Source of the DNA: Clostridium sp. AT4
GTDB lineage: Bacteria > Bacillota > Clostridia > Lachnospirales > Lachnospiraceae
Direction: 5' to 3'
Assembly: GCF_001517625.2 (NCBI RefSeq)
Contig: NZ_LN999828.1
Coordinates: forward strand, 636,303-700,302
DNA: 64,000 nt
The translations under genes and the position numbers were made by a program. Position 1 is the first letter of the stretch, and every line of letters starts with the position of its first letter. Below the pieces are notes generated by a model. It did not search any database and was not told where the DNA came from. It saw only the letters and a program-made list of their open reading frames with translations. Positions 28,247 to 36,675 of the stretch are shown here, in pieces.

Positions 28247-29578
28247 ATGCTGATGATCGGAAATGGACGTCTTGTTACAAGAGACGCCGAACAGCCATTT
28301 TTTGAGAACGGGGCAGTAGTGATCGACGGAACCACAGTTAAGAAGGTGGGCGATCTGGAAACCCTGAAAAAAGAGTTCCCTGACGCCGAGTTTGTTGACG
28401 CAAAGGGGGGCGTCATCATGCCGGCTTTCATTAATACCCATGAGCATATCTACAGCGCCATGGCAAGGGGCCTTAGCATTAACGGATATGATCCAAAAGG
28501 ATTTTTAGATATCCTGGACGGAATGTGGTGGACCATCGACCGCCATCTGACCAATGAGCAGACACGCCAGAGTGCCAGAGTTACCTATATGGACTGCATC
28601 AAAAATGGCGTGACTACCGTATTTGACCATCACGCAAGCTTTGGCGAGATCAAGGACAGCCTGTTTGCCATCGAGGACGCTGCGAAGGAGTTTGGTCTGC
28701 GTACCTGCCTGTGCTATGAGATTTCAGACCGTGACGGCATGGACAAGGCAAGAGAGTCTGTGATGGAAAATGCCAGATGGATCCGCCATGCCCTTGCAGA
28801 TGATACAGATATGATAGCCGGTATGATGGGTATGCATGCGCAGTTTACCATCTCAGACGAGACCATGGATCTGGCTGCGGCCAACAAGCCTGAGGAGGTT
28901 GGCTACCATATCCATGTGGCAGAGGGGATTGAGGATCTGCATGACTGTTTAAAGAAATACGGAAAGCGTATTGTAGACCGCCTGATGGATAAAAATATCC
29001 TGGGAAGCAAAACGCTGCTGGGCCACTGCATTTATGTAAATCCCCACGAGATGGATTTAATTAAGGAAACGGATACGATGGTAGTGCACAATCCTGAGTC
29101 CAATATGGGCAATGCCTGTGGCTGTCCTCCAACCATGGAGATTGTTCACAGAGGCATCCTGACAGGACTTGGAACAGACGGCTATACTCAGGATATATTA
29201 GAGTCTTACAAGGTGGCAAATGTTCTTCACAAGCATCATCTCTGTGACGCTAACGCGGCCTGGGGCGAGGTTCCGCAGATGCTCTTCGAGGGCAATGCAA
29301 AGATTGCCAACCGCTATTTTAAAAAGCAGCTGGGCGTATTAAAGGAGGGCGCAGCCGCAGATGTGATCGTAACAGATTACATACCAAGAACCCCAATGAA
29401 CGCATCCAATGTAAACAGCCATATCTTATTCGGCATGACCGGACGCAGCGTTGTGACTACGGTCTGCAACGGAAAGATCCTGATGAAGGACAGGGAGCTG
29501 CTTGGCATTGATGAAGAGAAGGTTCTCTATGAAGTAAGGAACGCAGCCGCAGATCTGGCAAAATCCATCAACGGCTGA
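28247..29578 (+). CDS. ssnA: SsnA-type metal-dependent amidohydrolase
   Basis: A 443-residue amidohydrolase/aminohydrolase; E. coli SsnA is 442. The first metal motif is FINTHEHIY (near residue 62), followed by VFDHHASFGE, the GMHAQFT and HIHVAEG histidines, a LLGHCIY motif and the aspartate in TGLGTDGYTQD. In purine loci it is taken to hydrolyse a ring or imino group of a purine breakdown product; the true substrate is not shown. AAAAGGAGAG precedes ATG 28247. The frame is open 40 codons further upstream, through the promoter, and that part is rejected. Confidence 0.88.
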   Translation: MLMIGNGRLVTRDAEQPFFENGAVVIDGTTVKKVGDLETLKKEFPDAEFVDAKGGVIMPAFINTHEHIYSAMARGLSINGYDPKGFLDILDGMWWTIDRHLTNEQTRQSARVTYMDCIKNGVTTVFDHHASFGEIKDSLFAIEDAAKEFGLRTCLCYEISDRDGMDKARESVMENARWIRHALADDTDMIAGMMGMHAQFTISDETMDLAAANKPEEVGYHIHVAEGIEDLHDCLKKYGKRIVDRLMDKNILGSKTLLGHCIYVNPHEMDLIKETDTMVVHNPESNMGNACGCPPTMEIVHRGILTGLGTDGYTQDILESYKVANVLHKHHLCDANAAWGEVPQMLFEGNAKIANRYFKKQLGVLKEGAAADVIVTDYIPRTPMNASNVNSHILFGMTGRSVVTTVCNGKILMKDRELLGIDEEKVLYEVRNAAADLAKSING

Positions 29579-29611
29579 TTATAATCCATCAAAGAAAATA
29601 AAACAAGTGCC

Positions 29612-29725
29612 GATTACAGGGCGGCGGGAAAGCAGCACCCCGGTCTTTTATGGCCGGGCGGCTGAGCCGGACAAGAGAAGGAAAATGGATGTTTCCGGTG
29701 CTGGGACCTGGTCGTGTGAAGGAGG
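29612..29725 (+). other. Structured leader before ygfK, possible RNA switch
   Basis: Pairings visible: AGCACC with GGTGCT closing a junction, inside it CCCGG/CCGGG, CGGC/GCCG and GGAAA/TTTCC stems, ending just before AAGGAGG. This looks like a folded RNA rather than random spacer. The class is unknown; a molybdenum-cofactor riboswitch is one idea I could not test. A weak TATAAT stands at 29580-29585. Confidence 0.4.
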
Positions 29726-29731
29726 AAAAAT

Positions 29732-32719
29732 ATGAGCGACATTATGACACCCATTCCTTTTGGAAAACTGATGAACTGGATTCTTGAAGAGCATAAGAAG
29801 GGCTCCATTTTCGGAATTAAAAAGCCTTTTGCCGCTGATCCAAAGAAGATGAGCACCATTTTCGGAAGAGGTCTTGAAACTCCCTTCGGACCTGCAGCAG
29901 GTCCCCATACGCAGCTTACACAGAATATTGTGGCATCCTATGTGGCCGGTAGCCGCTTCTTTGAGTTAAAGACCGTGCAGAAATTAGACGGCGAGGATCT
30001 TCCCGTATCCAAACCCTGTATCAAGGCAGATGATGAGTGCTATAACTGTGAGTGGTCTACAGAACTCTATGTGCCTCAGGCATATGATGAGTATATCAAG
30101 GCGTGGTTCGCCTGCAAGGTGCTGGCAAGGGAGTACGGCCTTGGCTCTATGGATGGGTTCCAGTTTAATATGTCTGTGGGATATGACTTAGAGGGCATTA
30201 AGACAGAGAAAATCGACCGTTTTATCGAAGGCATGAAGGATGCTTCTGAGGCTCCGATTTTTGCAGAATGCCGTCAGTGGCTCTTAGACAATCTGGATCG
30301 CTTTGAAAACCTGACCAAGGAAGATGTAGAGGGAATCTCTCCAAATGTGTGCAACTGCATTACCCTTTCTACCCTTCACGGATGTCCTCCACAGGAAATC
30401 GAGCGCATTGCCAGATATCTGATCGAGGAAAAGCACGTACATACCTTTATCAAATGCAATCCTACGCTTCTTGGATATGAATATGCAAGACGCATTATGG
30501 ATGAGATGGGTTATGATTATGTAGCCTTCGGTGATTTCCATTTCAAGGATGACCTTCAGTATGAGGATGCAGTTCCCATGTTAAAGAGATTGCAGGCTCT
30601 GGCAGATGAGAAGGGACTGGAATTCGGCGTAAAGATCACCAACACCTTCCCGGTAGATGTAAAGCAGAACGAGCTTCCAAGCGAAGAGATGTATATGTCC
30701 GGAAAATCTCTTTATGCCCTGTCTCTGTCCGTAGCATTAAAGCTGGCAGATGACTTTGGCGGAAAGCTTCGGATTTCCTATTCCGGCGGTGCGGATTACT
30801 TTAATATTGAAAAGATCGTGGATGCGGGTATCTGGCCTGTAACCATGGCAACCACCATGTTAAAGCCCGGAGGCTATCAGAGACTGGAGCAGATCGGAAG
30901 AATCTTTGAGGCAAAGCAAGCTCCTGTATTTGAGGGCGTGGATGCCGCAAAGGTAAGAGCTCTGGTAGAGGGTGCAAGAACCGATAAGCATCATGTAAAG
31001 GCTGTAAAGCCTCTTCCGTCCAGAAAGGTAAACAGTCCGGTTCCGCTGGTAGACTGCTTTATTGCACCCTGTCAGGAGGGCTGTCCCATCCATCAGGATA
31101 TTACCCGGTATCTGCAGCTGGCAGGAGAGGGCAAGCATGAGGAAGCGCTGAAGGTTATCTTAAATAAGAATCCTCTTCCTTTTATCACAGGTACGATCTG
31201 TGCTCATAACTGTATGAGCAAATGTACCAGAAACTTCTATGAGACAGCTGTCAATATCCGCAGAACCAAGTTAGAGTGCGCCGAGGGCGGCTATGAGGCA
31301 GTGATGAAAGAGCTTAAGGCTCCGGCTGTTTCTTCTGATAAGAAGGCGGCTGTAGTAGGAGGAGGCCCTGCAGGTCTGGCAGCAGCGTTCTTCTTAGCCA
31401 AGGGCGGAATGAAGGTAACTGTATTTGAAAAGGAAGAGAAAATGGGCGGTGTTGTCCGCAACGTAATCCCGGGCTTCCGTATTCCTGACAGCGCCATTGA
31501 CAATGATGTAGAGATCGTTAAGGCTCTGGGAGCAGAGCTGGTAACCGGAAGGGAGATTCAGTCTGTTGAAGAGCTTAAGAAGGATTACGACTATGTGGTT
31601 CTGGCTCTGGGAGCTTCTGCGCCGGGCGTACTGAAGTTAGAGGCAGGCGAGCCGGTTAATGCCCTTGAATTTTTAGCACAGTTTAAGGCAACCGACGGAA
31701 AGGTTGACCTGGGCAAAAACGTAGTAGTGATCGGCGGCGGAAATACAGCTATGGATACAGCAAGAGCTGCAAAGCGCAACGCAGGCGTTGAAAAGGTTTC
31801 TCTGGTATACAGAAGAACCAGACGCTATATGCCTGCGGATGAGGAAGAGCTGGTAATGGCAATCGAGGACGGCGTAGAGTTTGCAGAGCTTCTCTCTCCG
31901 GTCCGTCAGGAAAACGGTGTACTCATCTGTAAAAAGATGGTTCTGGGCGATATTGATGCCAGCGGCCGCAGAGGCGTTGTTGAGACAGATGAGATCGTAG
32001 AGGTTCCGGCAGATACTGTAATCGCAGCAGTAGGCGAGAAGGTTCCTTCCGGCTTCTATGAAGCAAACGGTATTGCCCTGGATTCCAGAAAGCGTCCTCA
32101 GGTAAATCAGGATACACTGGAAACCTCCCTTAAGGGCGTGTATGCAGTGGGAGACGGCCTCTTCGGACCTGCTACTGTAGTAGAAGGCATCCGGGACGGA
32201 AAGAAGGCTGCAGAGGCTATTATCGGAAGAGATCTTTCCGAGGATATCTTTAAGATGTCTGATGAAGAGGTTATCACGTACCGTAAGGGAAATCTGGCAG
32301 AAGAGGATGAAAGCAGAACAGACAGCGGAAGATGCCTTTCCTGCAACAGCTACTGTGAGAACTGTATGGAGGTCTGCCCCAACCGTGCAAATATTGCCCT
32401 TGTAGTTCCGGGCATGGAGAAGCATCAGATTATCCATGTGGACTATATGTGTAACGAGTGCGGAAACTGCCGCAGCTTCTGTCCATGGGACAGCGCTCCA
32501 TATCTTGACAAGTTCACTCTCTTTGCAAATGAGGCAGATATGGCAGACAGCACTAATCAGGGCTTTGCAGTGTTAGATGCTGAAAAGGGAGCATGTAAAG
32601 TACGGCTTCAGGGAAATGAGTTTGCTTACCAGACCGGAACAGCAGATGAGAGAGTTCCTGAGGGAATTGCAAAGATCATTGAAACTGTAATCCGGGATTA
32701 CAGCTATCTGATTCTGTAA
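29732..32719 (+). CDS. ygfK: YgfK-type flavin/Fe-S oxidoreductase (putative selenate reductase subunit)
   Basis: A 995-residue multidomain protein. Residues 1 to about 420 form a dihydroorotate-dehydrogenase-like barrel. A GltD-like part follows, with a cysteine cluster (near 443-525: CIAPCQEGCP, CAHNCMSKC), an FAD motif VVGGGPAGLAAAFFLA and an NADPH motif VVIGGGNTAMDTARA. Two ferredoxin-like clusters end it (CLSCNSYCENCMEVCP and CNECGNCRSFCP). Such a chain can move electrons between NAD(P)H and a partner enzyme. The adjacent molybdenum hydroxylase lacks a flavin subunit, so YgfK is a plausible electron partner; this is inference. The selenate reductase name is historical. Confidence 0.9.
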   Translation: MSDIMTPIPFGKLMNWILEEHKKGSIFGIKKPFAADPKKMSTIFGRGLETPFGPAAGPHTQLTQNIVASYVAGSRFFELKTVQKLDGEDLPVSKPCIKADDECYNCEWSTELYVPQAYDEYIKAWFACKVLAREYGLGSMDGFQFNMSVGYDLEGIKTEKIDRFIEGMKDASEAPIFAECRQWLLDNLDRFENLTKEDVEGISPNVCNCITLSTLHGCPPQEIERIARYLIEEKHVHTFIKCNPTLLGYEYARRIMDEMGYDYVAFGDFHFKDDLQYEDAVPMLKRLQALADEKGLEFGVKITNTFPVDVKQNELPSEEMYMSGKSLYALSLSVALKLADDFGGKLRISYSGGADYFNIEKIVDAGIWPVTMATTMLKPGGYQRLEQIGRIFEAKQAPVFEGVDAAKVRALVEGARTDKHHVKAVKPLPSRKVNSPVPLVDCFIAPCQEGCPIHQDITRYLQLAGEGKHEEALKVILNKNPLPFITGTICAHNCMSKCTRNFYETAVNIRRTKLECAEGGYEAVMKELKAPAVSSDKKAAVVGGGPAGLAAAFFLAKGGMKVTVFEKEEKMGGVVRNVIPGFRIPDSAIDNDVEIVKALGAELVTGREIQSVEELKKDYDYVVLALGASAPGVLKLEAGEPVNALEFLAQFKATDGKVDLGKNVVVIGGGNTAMDTARAAKRNAGVEKVSLVYRRTRRYMPADEEELVMAIEDGVEFAELLSPVRQENGVLICKKMVLGDIDASGRRGVVETDEIVEVPADTVIAAVGEKVPSGFYEANGIALDSRKRPQVNQDTLETSLKGVYAVGDGLFGPATVVEGIRDGKKAAEAIIGRDLSEDIFKMSDEEVITYRKGNLAEEDESRTDSGRCLSCNSYCENCMEVCPNRANIALVVPGMEKHQIIHVDYMCNECGNCRSFCPWDSAPYLDKFTLFANEADMADSTNQGFAVLDAEKGACKVRLQGNEFAYQTGTADERVPEGIAKIIETVIRDYSYLIL

Positions 32720-32767
32720 TTCGTGATATTTGGGAAAAAGGACAGAACTTCGATGAAAAGCTGAAAG

Positions 32768-32804
32768 CAGGCCCGGAGGGGAGGAGGATTTCCCTCCGGG
32801 CCTG
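32768..32804 (+). other. Intercistronic hairpin before DUF3343 gene
   Basis: A perfect 13-bp GC-rich stem (32768-32780 with 32792-32804), 11-nt loop, no T run after it. Likely an RNA stabiliser or processing site between ygfK and the downstream pair. Confidence 0.55.
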
Positions 32805-32871
32805 ATACACAAGGCATTTGTTAAAAAAGTAACGTTATATTCGAGAGGGTATAACGAAAAAAGGAGAAGCC

Positions 32872-33111
32872 ATGGCAAGGGAAAAGACATTAAAGGCAGT
32901 GTATACATTTCACACTACAACAGAAGCCATGAAAATGGAGCAGTGTGCCAGGGAGCATGGGATTCCCGGCCGTCTGATCCCTGTTCCCAGGCAGATCAGC
33001 GCAGGCTGCGGGATGGCATGGGCGGCTCCGGCTGAAGCAAAAGCAAGAACAGATGAAGAAATTCGTTTGTCAGATGTAGAAGTGGAGGGAGTTTATGAGC
33101 TCTTATTGTAA
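32872..33111 (+). CDS. DUF3343 putative Se/S carrier protein
   Basis: A 79-residue DUF3343 protein. The family is small, has a YedF-like association with selenium metabolism and carries a conserved Cys-Gly near the middle (here GCGMAW). It may hand activated selenium or sulfur to the hydroxylase cofactor. AAGGAGAAGCC precedes the ATG. Its last 17 nt overlap the hydroxylase gene, which implies coupled translation and balanced amounts. Confidence 0.78.
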   Translation: MAREKTLKAVYTFHTTTEAMKMEQCAREHGIPGRLIPVPRQISAGCGMAWAAPAEAKARTDEEIRLSDVEVEGVYELLL

Positions 33112-35773
33112 AGTATGGATCAACGGACAGGAAGTGGAAGCAGATGAAGAGCGGAAACTGATGGACGTACTTAGAAATGATCTGCGTTTGAAATCAGTAA
33201 AGGATGGCTGCTCTGAGGGCGCCTGTGGTACCTGTACGGTGCTGATCGACGGAAAAGCAACCAAGTCCTGTGTACAGAAAATGGGCCGTCTGGCAGGAAA
33301 ACACATTTTAACGGTAGAGGGTTTAAGCCAGAGAGAAAAGGATGTGTATGTATATGCCTTTGGAGAAACGGGAGCGGTTCAGTGCGGTTTCTGTATTCCG
33401 GGAATGGTGATCTGCGCCAAAGGGCTTCTGGATGTAAATCCCGATCCCAGCCGTGTGGAGATTGCCTATGCGATCCGCAATAACTACTGCCGGTGTACCG
33501 GATATAAAAAGATTATAGATGCGATCCAGCTGGCAGCTAAGATGCTGCGGGAGGATATCGCTCCGGCGGAGCAGGAGAAGATGATCAGGGTGGGAAGCAG
33601 GGTTCACCGGATCGATGCTGAGGGAAAGGTACTGGGAACAGGAAAATATGTAGATGATCTGGATAAGGTGGATTTTCCGGAAATGATCTATGGAAGTGCT
33701 GTACGCTCCAAATATCCCAGAGCCATTGTAAAGGCTATTCATACGGAGAAGGCAAAAGCCCTTCCCGGCGTTGTCTGCGTGCTGACAGCTGATGACGTTC
33801 CCGGAAAGAACAAGGTAGGCCACTTAAAGCAGGACTGGGATACCATGATCGCAGTGGGAGATACCACACGGTATCTGGGAGACGCAATCTGCCTCGTAGC
33901 GGCTGAGACACCGGAGATTCTGGAGCAGGCAAAGGCTCTGGTAGAGGTGGAGTATGAGAAGTTAAAACCTGTGACCTGTCCGGCAGAGGCTATGGAAGAG
34001 GGAGCTCCCCTTGTACATTCCACAGGAAATATTTTAAGCCATGAGCATCTGGTGAGGGGAAATGCAGATGAAGTGATTGCTGCATCCAAATACAAAGTAA
34101 CCCGCCATTATGAGACTCCCTGGACAGAGCATGCATTTTTGGAGCCTGAATGTGCAGTTTCCATGCCATTTGACGGCGGCGTGCTGATTTATTCTACCGA
34201 TCAGGGTACCTACGATACCCGTCATGAAACTTCTATCCTTTTGGGCCTTCCTCCGGAAAAGGTAATCGTAGAAAATATGCTGGTAGGCGGCGGCTTCGGC
34301 GGCAAGGAGGACGTAACGGTTCAGCATCAGGCAGCGCTGATTGCCTATATTACAAAGAGGGCCGTTAAGGTAAAGCTGACCCGTAAGGAAAGTATTCTGG
34401 TGCATCCAAAGCGTCATCCCATGAGCATTGACCTGACAACTGCCTGTGATGAAAACGGCCGTCTTACAGCTATGAAGGCTGTGGTAGTGGCTGATACGGG
34501 AGCTTACGCATCTCTTGGAGGGCCGGTGCTCCAGAGAGCCTGTACCCATGCAGCAGGACCGTATAATTATCAGGTGATCGACATTGACGGAAAGGCAGTT
34601 TACACCAACAATCCGCCTGCGGGAGCTTTCAGAGGCTTTGGCGTGACACAGACCTGTTTTGCAACGGAGATGAATATCAATCTTCTGGCAGAGATGTGCG
34701 GTATGGATCCCTGGCAGTTCCGTTACCTGAATGCAATCCGTCCGGGACAGGTGCTGCCGAATGGACAGATTGCAGATCCTTCTACCGGTCTGGCAGAGAC
34801 CCTGGAGGCAGTAAAGGATATTTACTACAGCCATCCTTATGTGGGAATCGGCTGTGCCATGAAGAATGCCGGCGTAGGAGTGGGACTTCCGGATACAGGC
34901 CGTGTACGTCTGATCGTAGAGGGCGGAAAGGTTCATATCCATTCTGGCGCCTCTTGTATCGGACAGGGCGTTGGAACGGTTCTGGTACAGATGCTGGCAG
35001 AAAGTGCAGGCATCAGTATGGATGAGATTGAGTATCACCGTCCAAATACCTCCATGGCTCCTGATTCGGGAACTACCTCAGGTTCCAGACAGACACTGGT
35101 AACAGGAGAAGCCTGCAGAAGGGCTGCCAAGGATTTAAGAAGGGCTCTTTTTGAGGCGACCGGACGCAGTTATGAAGCAACGGAGATGCCAAGCGCATAC
35201 CTGTCCAATGTAATGGTGGCAAAGGAAAGCCCGGAGACGGCGGCTGTTACCTTTACGGCTGAAGAAGTGGCTCTGTTAAATGGAAAAGAATTCTACGGCG
35301 AATATCTGGCAAAGACAGATAAGATGGGCGCTGATGTAGAGTATCCGGTATCCCATGTGGCTTACGGCTATGCGACCCAGCTGTGCATCTTAAAAGAGGA
35401 CGGAACCATTGAAAAAATGGTGGGCGCCCATGATGTGGGAAAAGTTGTAAATCCAAAGAGTGCAGAGGGGCAGGTAGAAGGCGGAATCGTTATGGGCTGC
35501 GGCTATGCGCTGACAGAGCAGTATCCCCTAAAAGACTGCGTACCTACAGCCAAGTATGGAACTCTGGGACTGTTCCGTGCAGATAAGGCTCCTGAGGTAG
35601 AGTCTATAATTGTTGAAAAACCGGGAGTGGATGTAGCCTTCGGAGCCATCGGTATCGGTGAGATTACCTCTATTCCTACAGCTCCCGCAGTGGCAGGCGC
35701 TTACTATAAGTGGAATCAGATTTTTGAGACAGAACTGCCCCTTAAGAATACGCCATATGCAAAAAAGAAGTGA
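33095..35773 (+). CDS. xdhD: Selenium-type molybdenum hydroxylase (XdhD-like), fused Fe-S and Moco domains
   Basis: An 892-residue xanthine-dehydrogenase-family enzyme. Residues 1-160 hold two [2Fe-2S] clusters (CSEGACGTC with a further Cys, then CGFC and CRCTGYKK). The rest is the molybdopterin part with GGGFGGKEDVT, GAFRGFGVTQTCFATE, GSRQTLVTGEA and the catalytic glutamate in GIGEITS near residue 855. There is no FAD domain, as in E. coli XdhD, so electrons must leave to another protein. It should hydroxylate or reduce a purine such as xanthine or urate. No in-frame UGA is present; any selenium would be the labile ligand of the cofactor. Confidence 0.88.
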   Translation: MSSYCKVWINGQEVEADEERKLMDVLRNDLRLKSVKDGCSEGACGTCTVLIDGKATKSCVQKMGRLAGKHILTVEGLSQREKDVYVYAFGETGAVQCGFCIPGMVICAKGLLDVNPDPSRVEIAYAIRNNYCRCTGYKKIIDAIQLAAKMLREDIAPAEQEKMIRVGSRVHRIDAEGKVLGTGKYVDDLDKVDFPEMIYGSAVRSKYPRAIVKAIHTEKAKALPGVVCVLTADDVPGKNKVGHLKQDWDTMIAVGDTTRYLGDAICLVAAETPEILEQAKALVEVEYEKLKPVTCPAEAMEEGAPLVHSTGNILSHEHLVRGNADEVIAASKYKVTRHYETPWTEHAFLEPECAVSMPFDGGVLIYSTDQGTYDTRHETSILLGLPPEKVIVENMLVGGGFGGKEDVTVQHQAALIAYITKRAVKVKLTRKESILVHPKRHPMSIDLTTACDENGRLTAMKAVVVADTGAYASLGGPVLQRACTHAAGPYNYQVIDIDGKAVYTNNPPAGAFRGFGVTQTCFATEMNINLLAEMCGMDPWQFRYLNAIRPGQVLPNGQIADPSTGLAETLEAVKDIYYSHPYVGIGCAMKNAGVGVGLPDTGRVRLIVEGGKVHIHSGASCIGQGVGTVLVQMLAESAGISMDEIEYHRPNTSMAPDSGTTSGSRQTLVTGEACRRAAKDLRRALFEATGRSYEATEMPSAYLSNVMVAKESPETAAVTFTAEEVALLNGKEFYGEYLAKTDKMGADVEYPVSHVAYGYATQLCILKEDGTIEKMVGAHDVGKVVNPKSAEGQVEGGIVMGCGYALTEQYPLKDCVPTAKYGTLGLFRADKAPEVESIIVEKPGVDVAFGAIGIGEITSIPTAPAVAGAYYKWNQIFETELPLKNTPYAKKK

Positions 35774-35820
35774 AATCCTGCAATATGATGCAGATAAATG
35801 ATGTGAATATGTGATGATAG

Positions 35821-35879
35821 GAAAACCGCCCCGGTCTTGCTGTCGGATGAATGATCCGTCAAAGACCGGGGCGGTTTTC
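35821..35879. terminator. Bidirectional terminator after the purine locus
   Basis: A perfect 18-bp inverted repeat (35821-35838 with 35862-35879) with A and T runs at its ends, and a smaller stem in the loop. Confidence 0.85.
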
Positions 35880-35888
35880 GGCTGTGGT

Positions 35889-36512
35889 TTATTTCTTTTT
35901 CAGAGGCGGTTCGTCCTCACGGAGCTGATCTGCAATTTTTTCGATCAGGCGCATTTTCAGATATACATCAAAGGACAGTTCGCATATAAAGGAAAAAAGA
36001 CGCAGATACTCCTGTTCTCCTTCCCTGGCGGGACAGTCCTTAAAGGTGTCCATAGCACGGGAAAATTTGGCGGAAACATCTGCCTTTAAGTGCTCCATCT
36101 CACGCTCCTCCAAAGAAAAGACCTCACGGTAAATATCTTCCAGAGAAAGCCCGGAGGACTGGCTTCCGGAAGAAAAATGTCTGGACGTAATGGGGCCGAA
36201 AAAGGTTTCGATATCATGGAAGGACAGAAGACTTTTAAAATAGTAGATAAAGATCAGCATCAGCATATGATCTCTGGAATATTTTTTCTTTACCGGAGGA
36301 GGCAGAAGGTTGTTTTTGGCGTAATTGTTGATCATGGTCTTTGTTAAGACCTTGTCCTCTTCATAGCGCTTGGAGTCCTTTAAATGCTCCTCCATAAAGG
36401 TAGTTACCTGATCCATATACAGGTCAATGTTCGGAATTTCCTCAGGCGTTACATGAGTCTGGGAGTTTAGAAATTCCATAAGGCCTGAGAGCTGTTCAGC
36501 GTTTGATTTCAT
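35889..36512 (-). CDS. DUF1836 protein, MerR-like DNA-binding part
   Basis: A 207-residue DUF1836 protein. The central stretch VLTKTMINNYAKNNLLPPPV followed by KKKYSRDHML resembles the winged-helix of MerR proteins, so it is probably a transcription factor. Target and ligand are unknown. It has its own promoter and stands alone, divergent from pcrA. Confidence 0.78.
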   Translation of the reverse strand: MKSNAEQLSGLMEFLNSQTHVTPEEIPNIDLYMDQVTTFMEEHLKDSKRYEEDKVLTKTMINNYAKNNLLPPPVKKKYSRDHMLMLIFIYYFKSLLSFHDIETFFGPITSRHFSSGSQSSGLSLEDIYREVFSLEEREMEHLKADVSAKFSRAMDTFKDCPAREGEQEYLRLFSFICELSFDVYLKMRLIEKIADQLREDEPPLKKK

Positions 36513-36557
36513 CTATATTCACCTCGGTTTGACACATGATGTTGTATTGCTGTATCT

Positions 36558-36586
36558 ATTATATAGTATTAAAAACCAGATGGCAA
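36558..36586 (-). promoter_or_regulatory. Promoter of DUF1836 gene
   Basis: On the minus strand TTGCCA (36581-36586), 17-nt spacer, TATAAT (36558-36563). Confidence 0.65.
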
Positions 36587-36624
36587 GAGGAATCGCGAAA
36601 GGACTTTTCCTGGGTCATCACTTA

Positions 36625-36633
36625 TGCTATACT
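36625..36633 (+). promoter_or_regulatory. Extended -10 promoter of pcrA
   Basis: TGCTATACT at 36625-36633 is an extended -10 box; no good -35 is seen. The ATG is about 42 nt downstream. Confidence 0.45.
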
Positions 36634-36675
36634 GTTTGGAGGCGAAAATGACAGAAATAAAAAGGCGGTACATTT

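Noticed and set aside
29612-29725. Call of a definite molybdenum-cofactor riboswitch
   Set aside because: The fold is suggestive, but I cannot match it to the conserved Moco motif from memory, so only a structured leader is reported.
31673-32437. 254-residue minus-strand frame inside ygfK
   Set aside because: Shadow of the real gene; Cys/His content comes from antisense of the Fe-S region and no start signal is present.
34034-35038. 334-residue open frame on the minus strand inside the hydroxylase gene
   Set aside because: It mirrors the codon bias of the plus-strand gene, has no ribosome site or family motif, and the plus strand encodes clear Fe-S and Moco motifs.
33095-35773. Selenocysteine (UGA) in the hydroxylase
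   Set aside because: The frame has no internal UGA. Any selenium would be a cofactor ligand.
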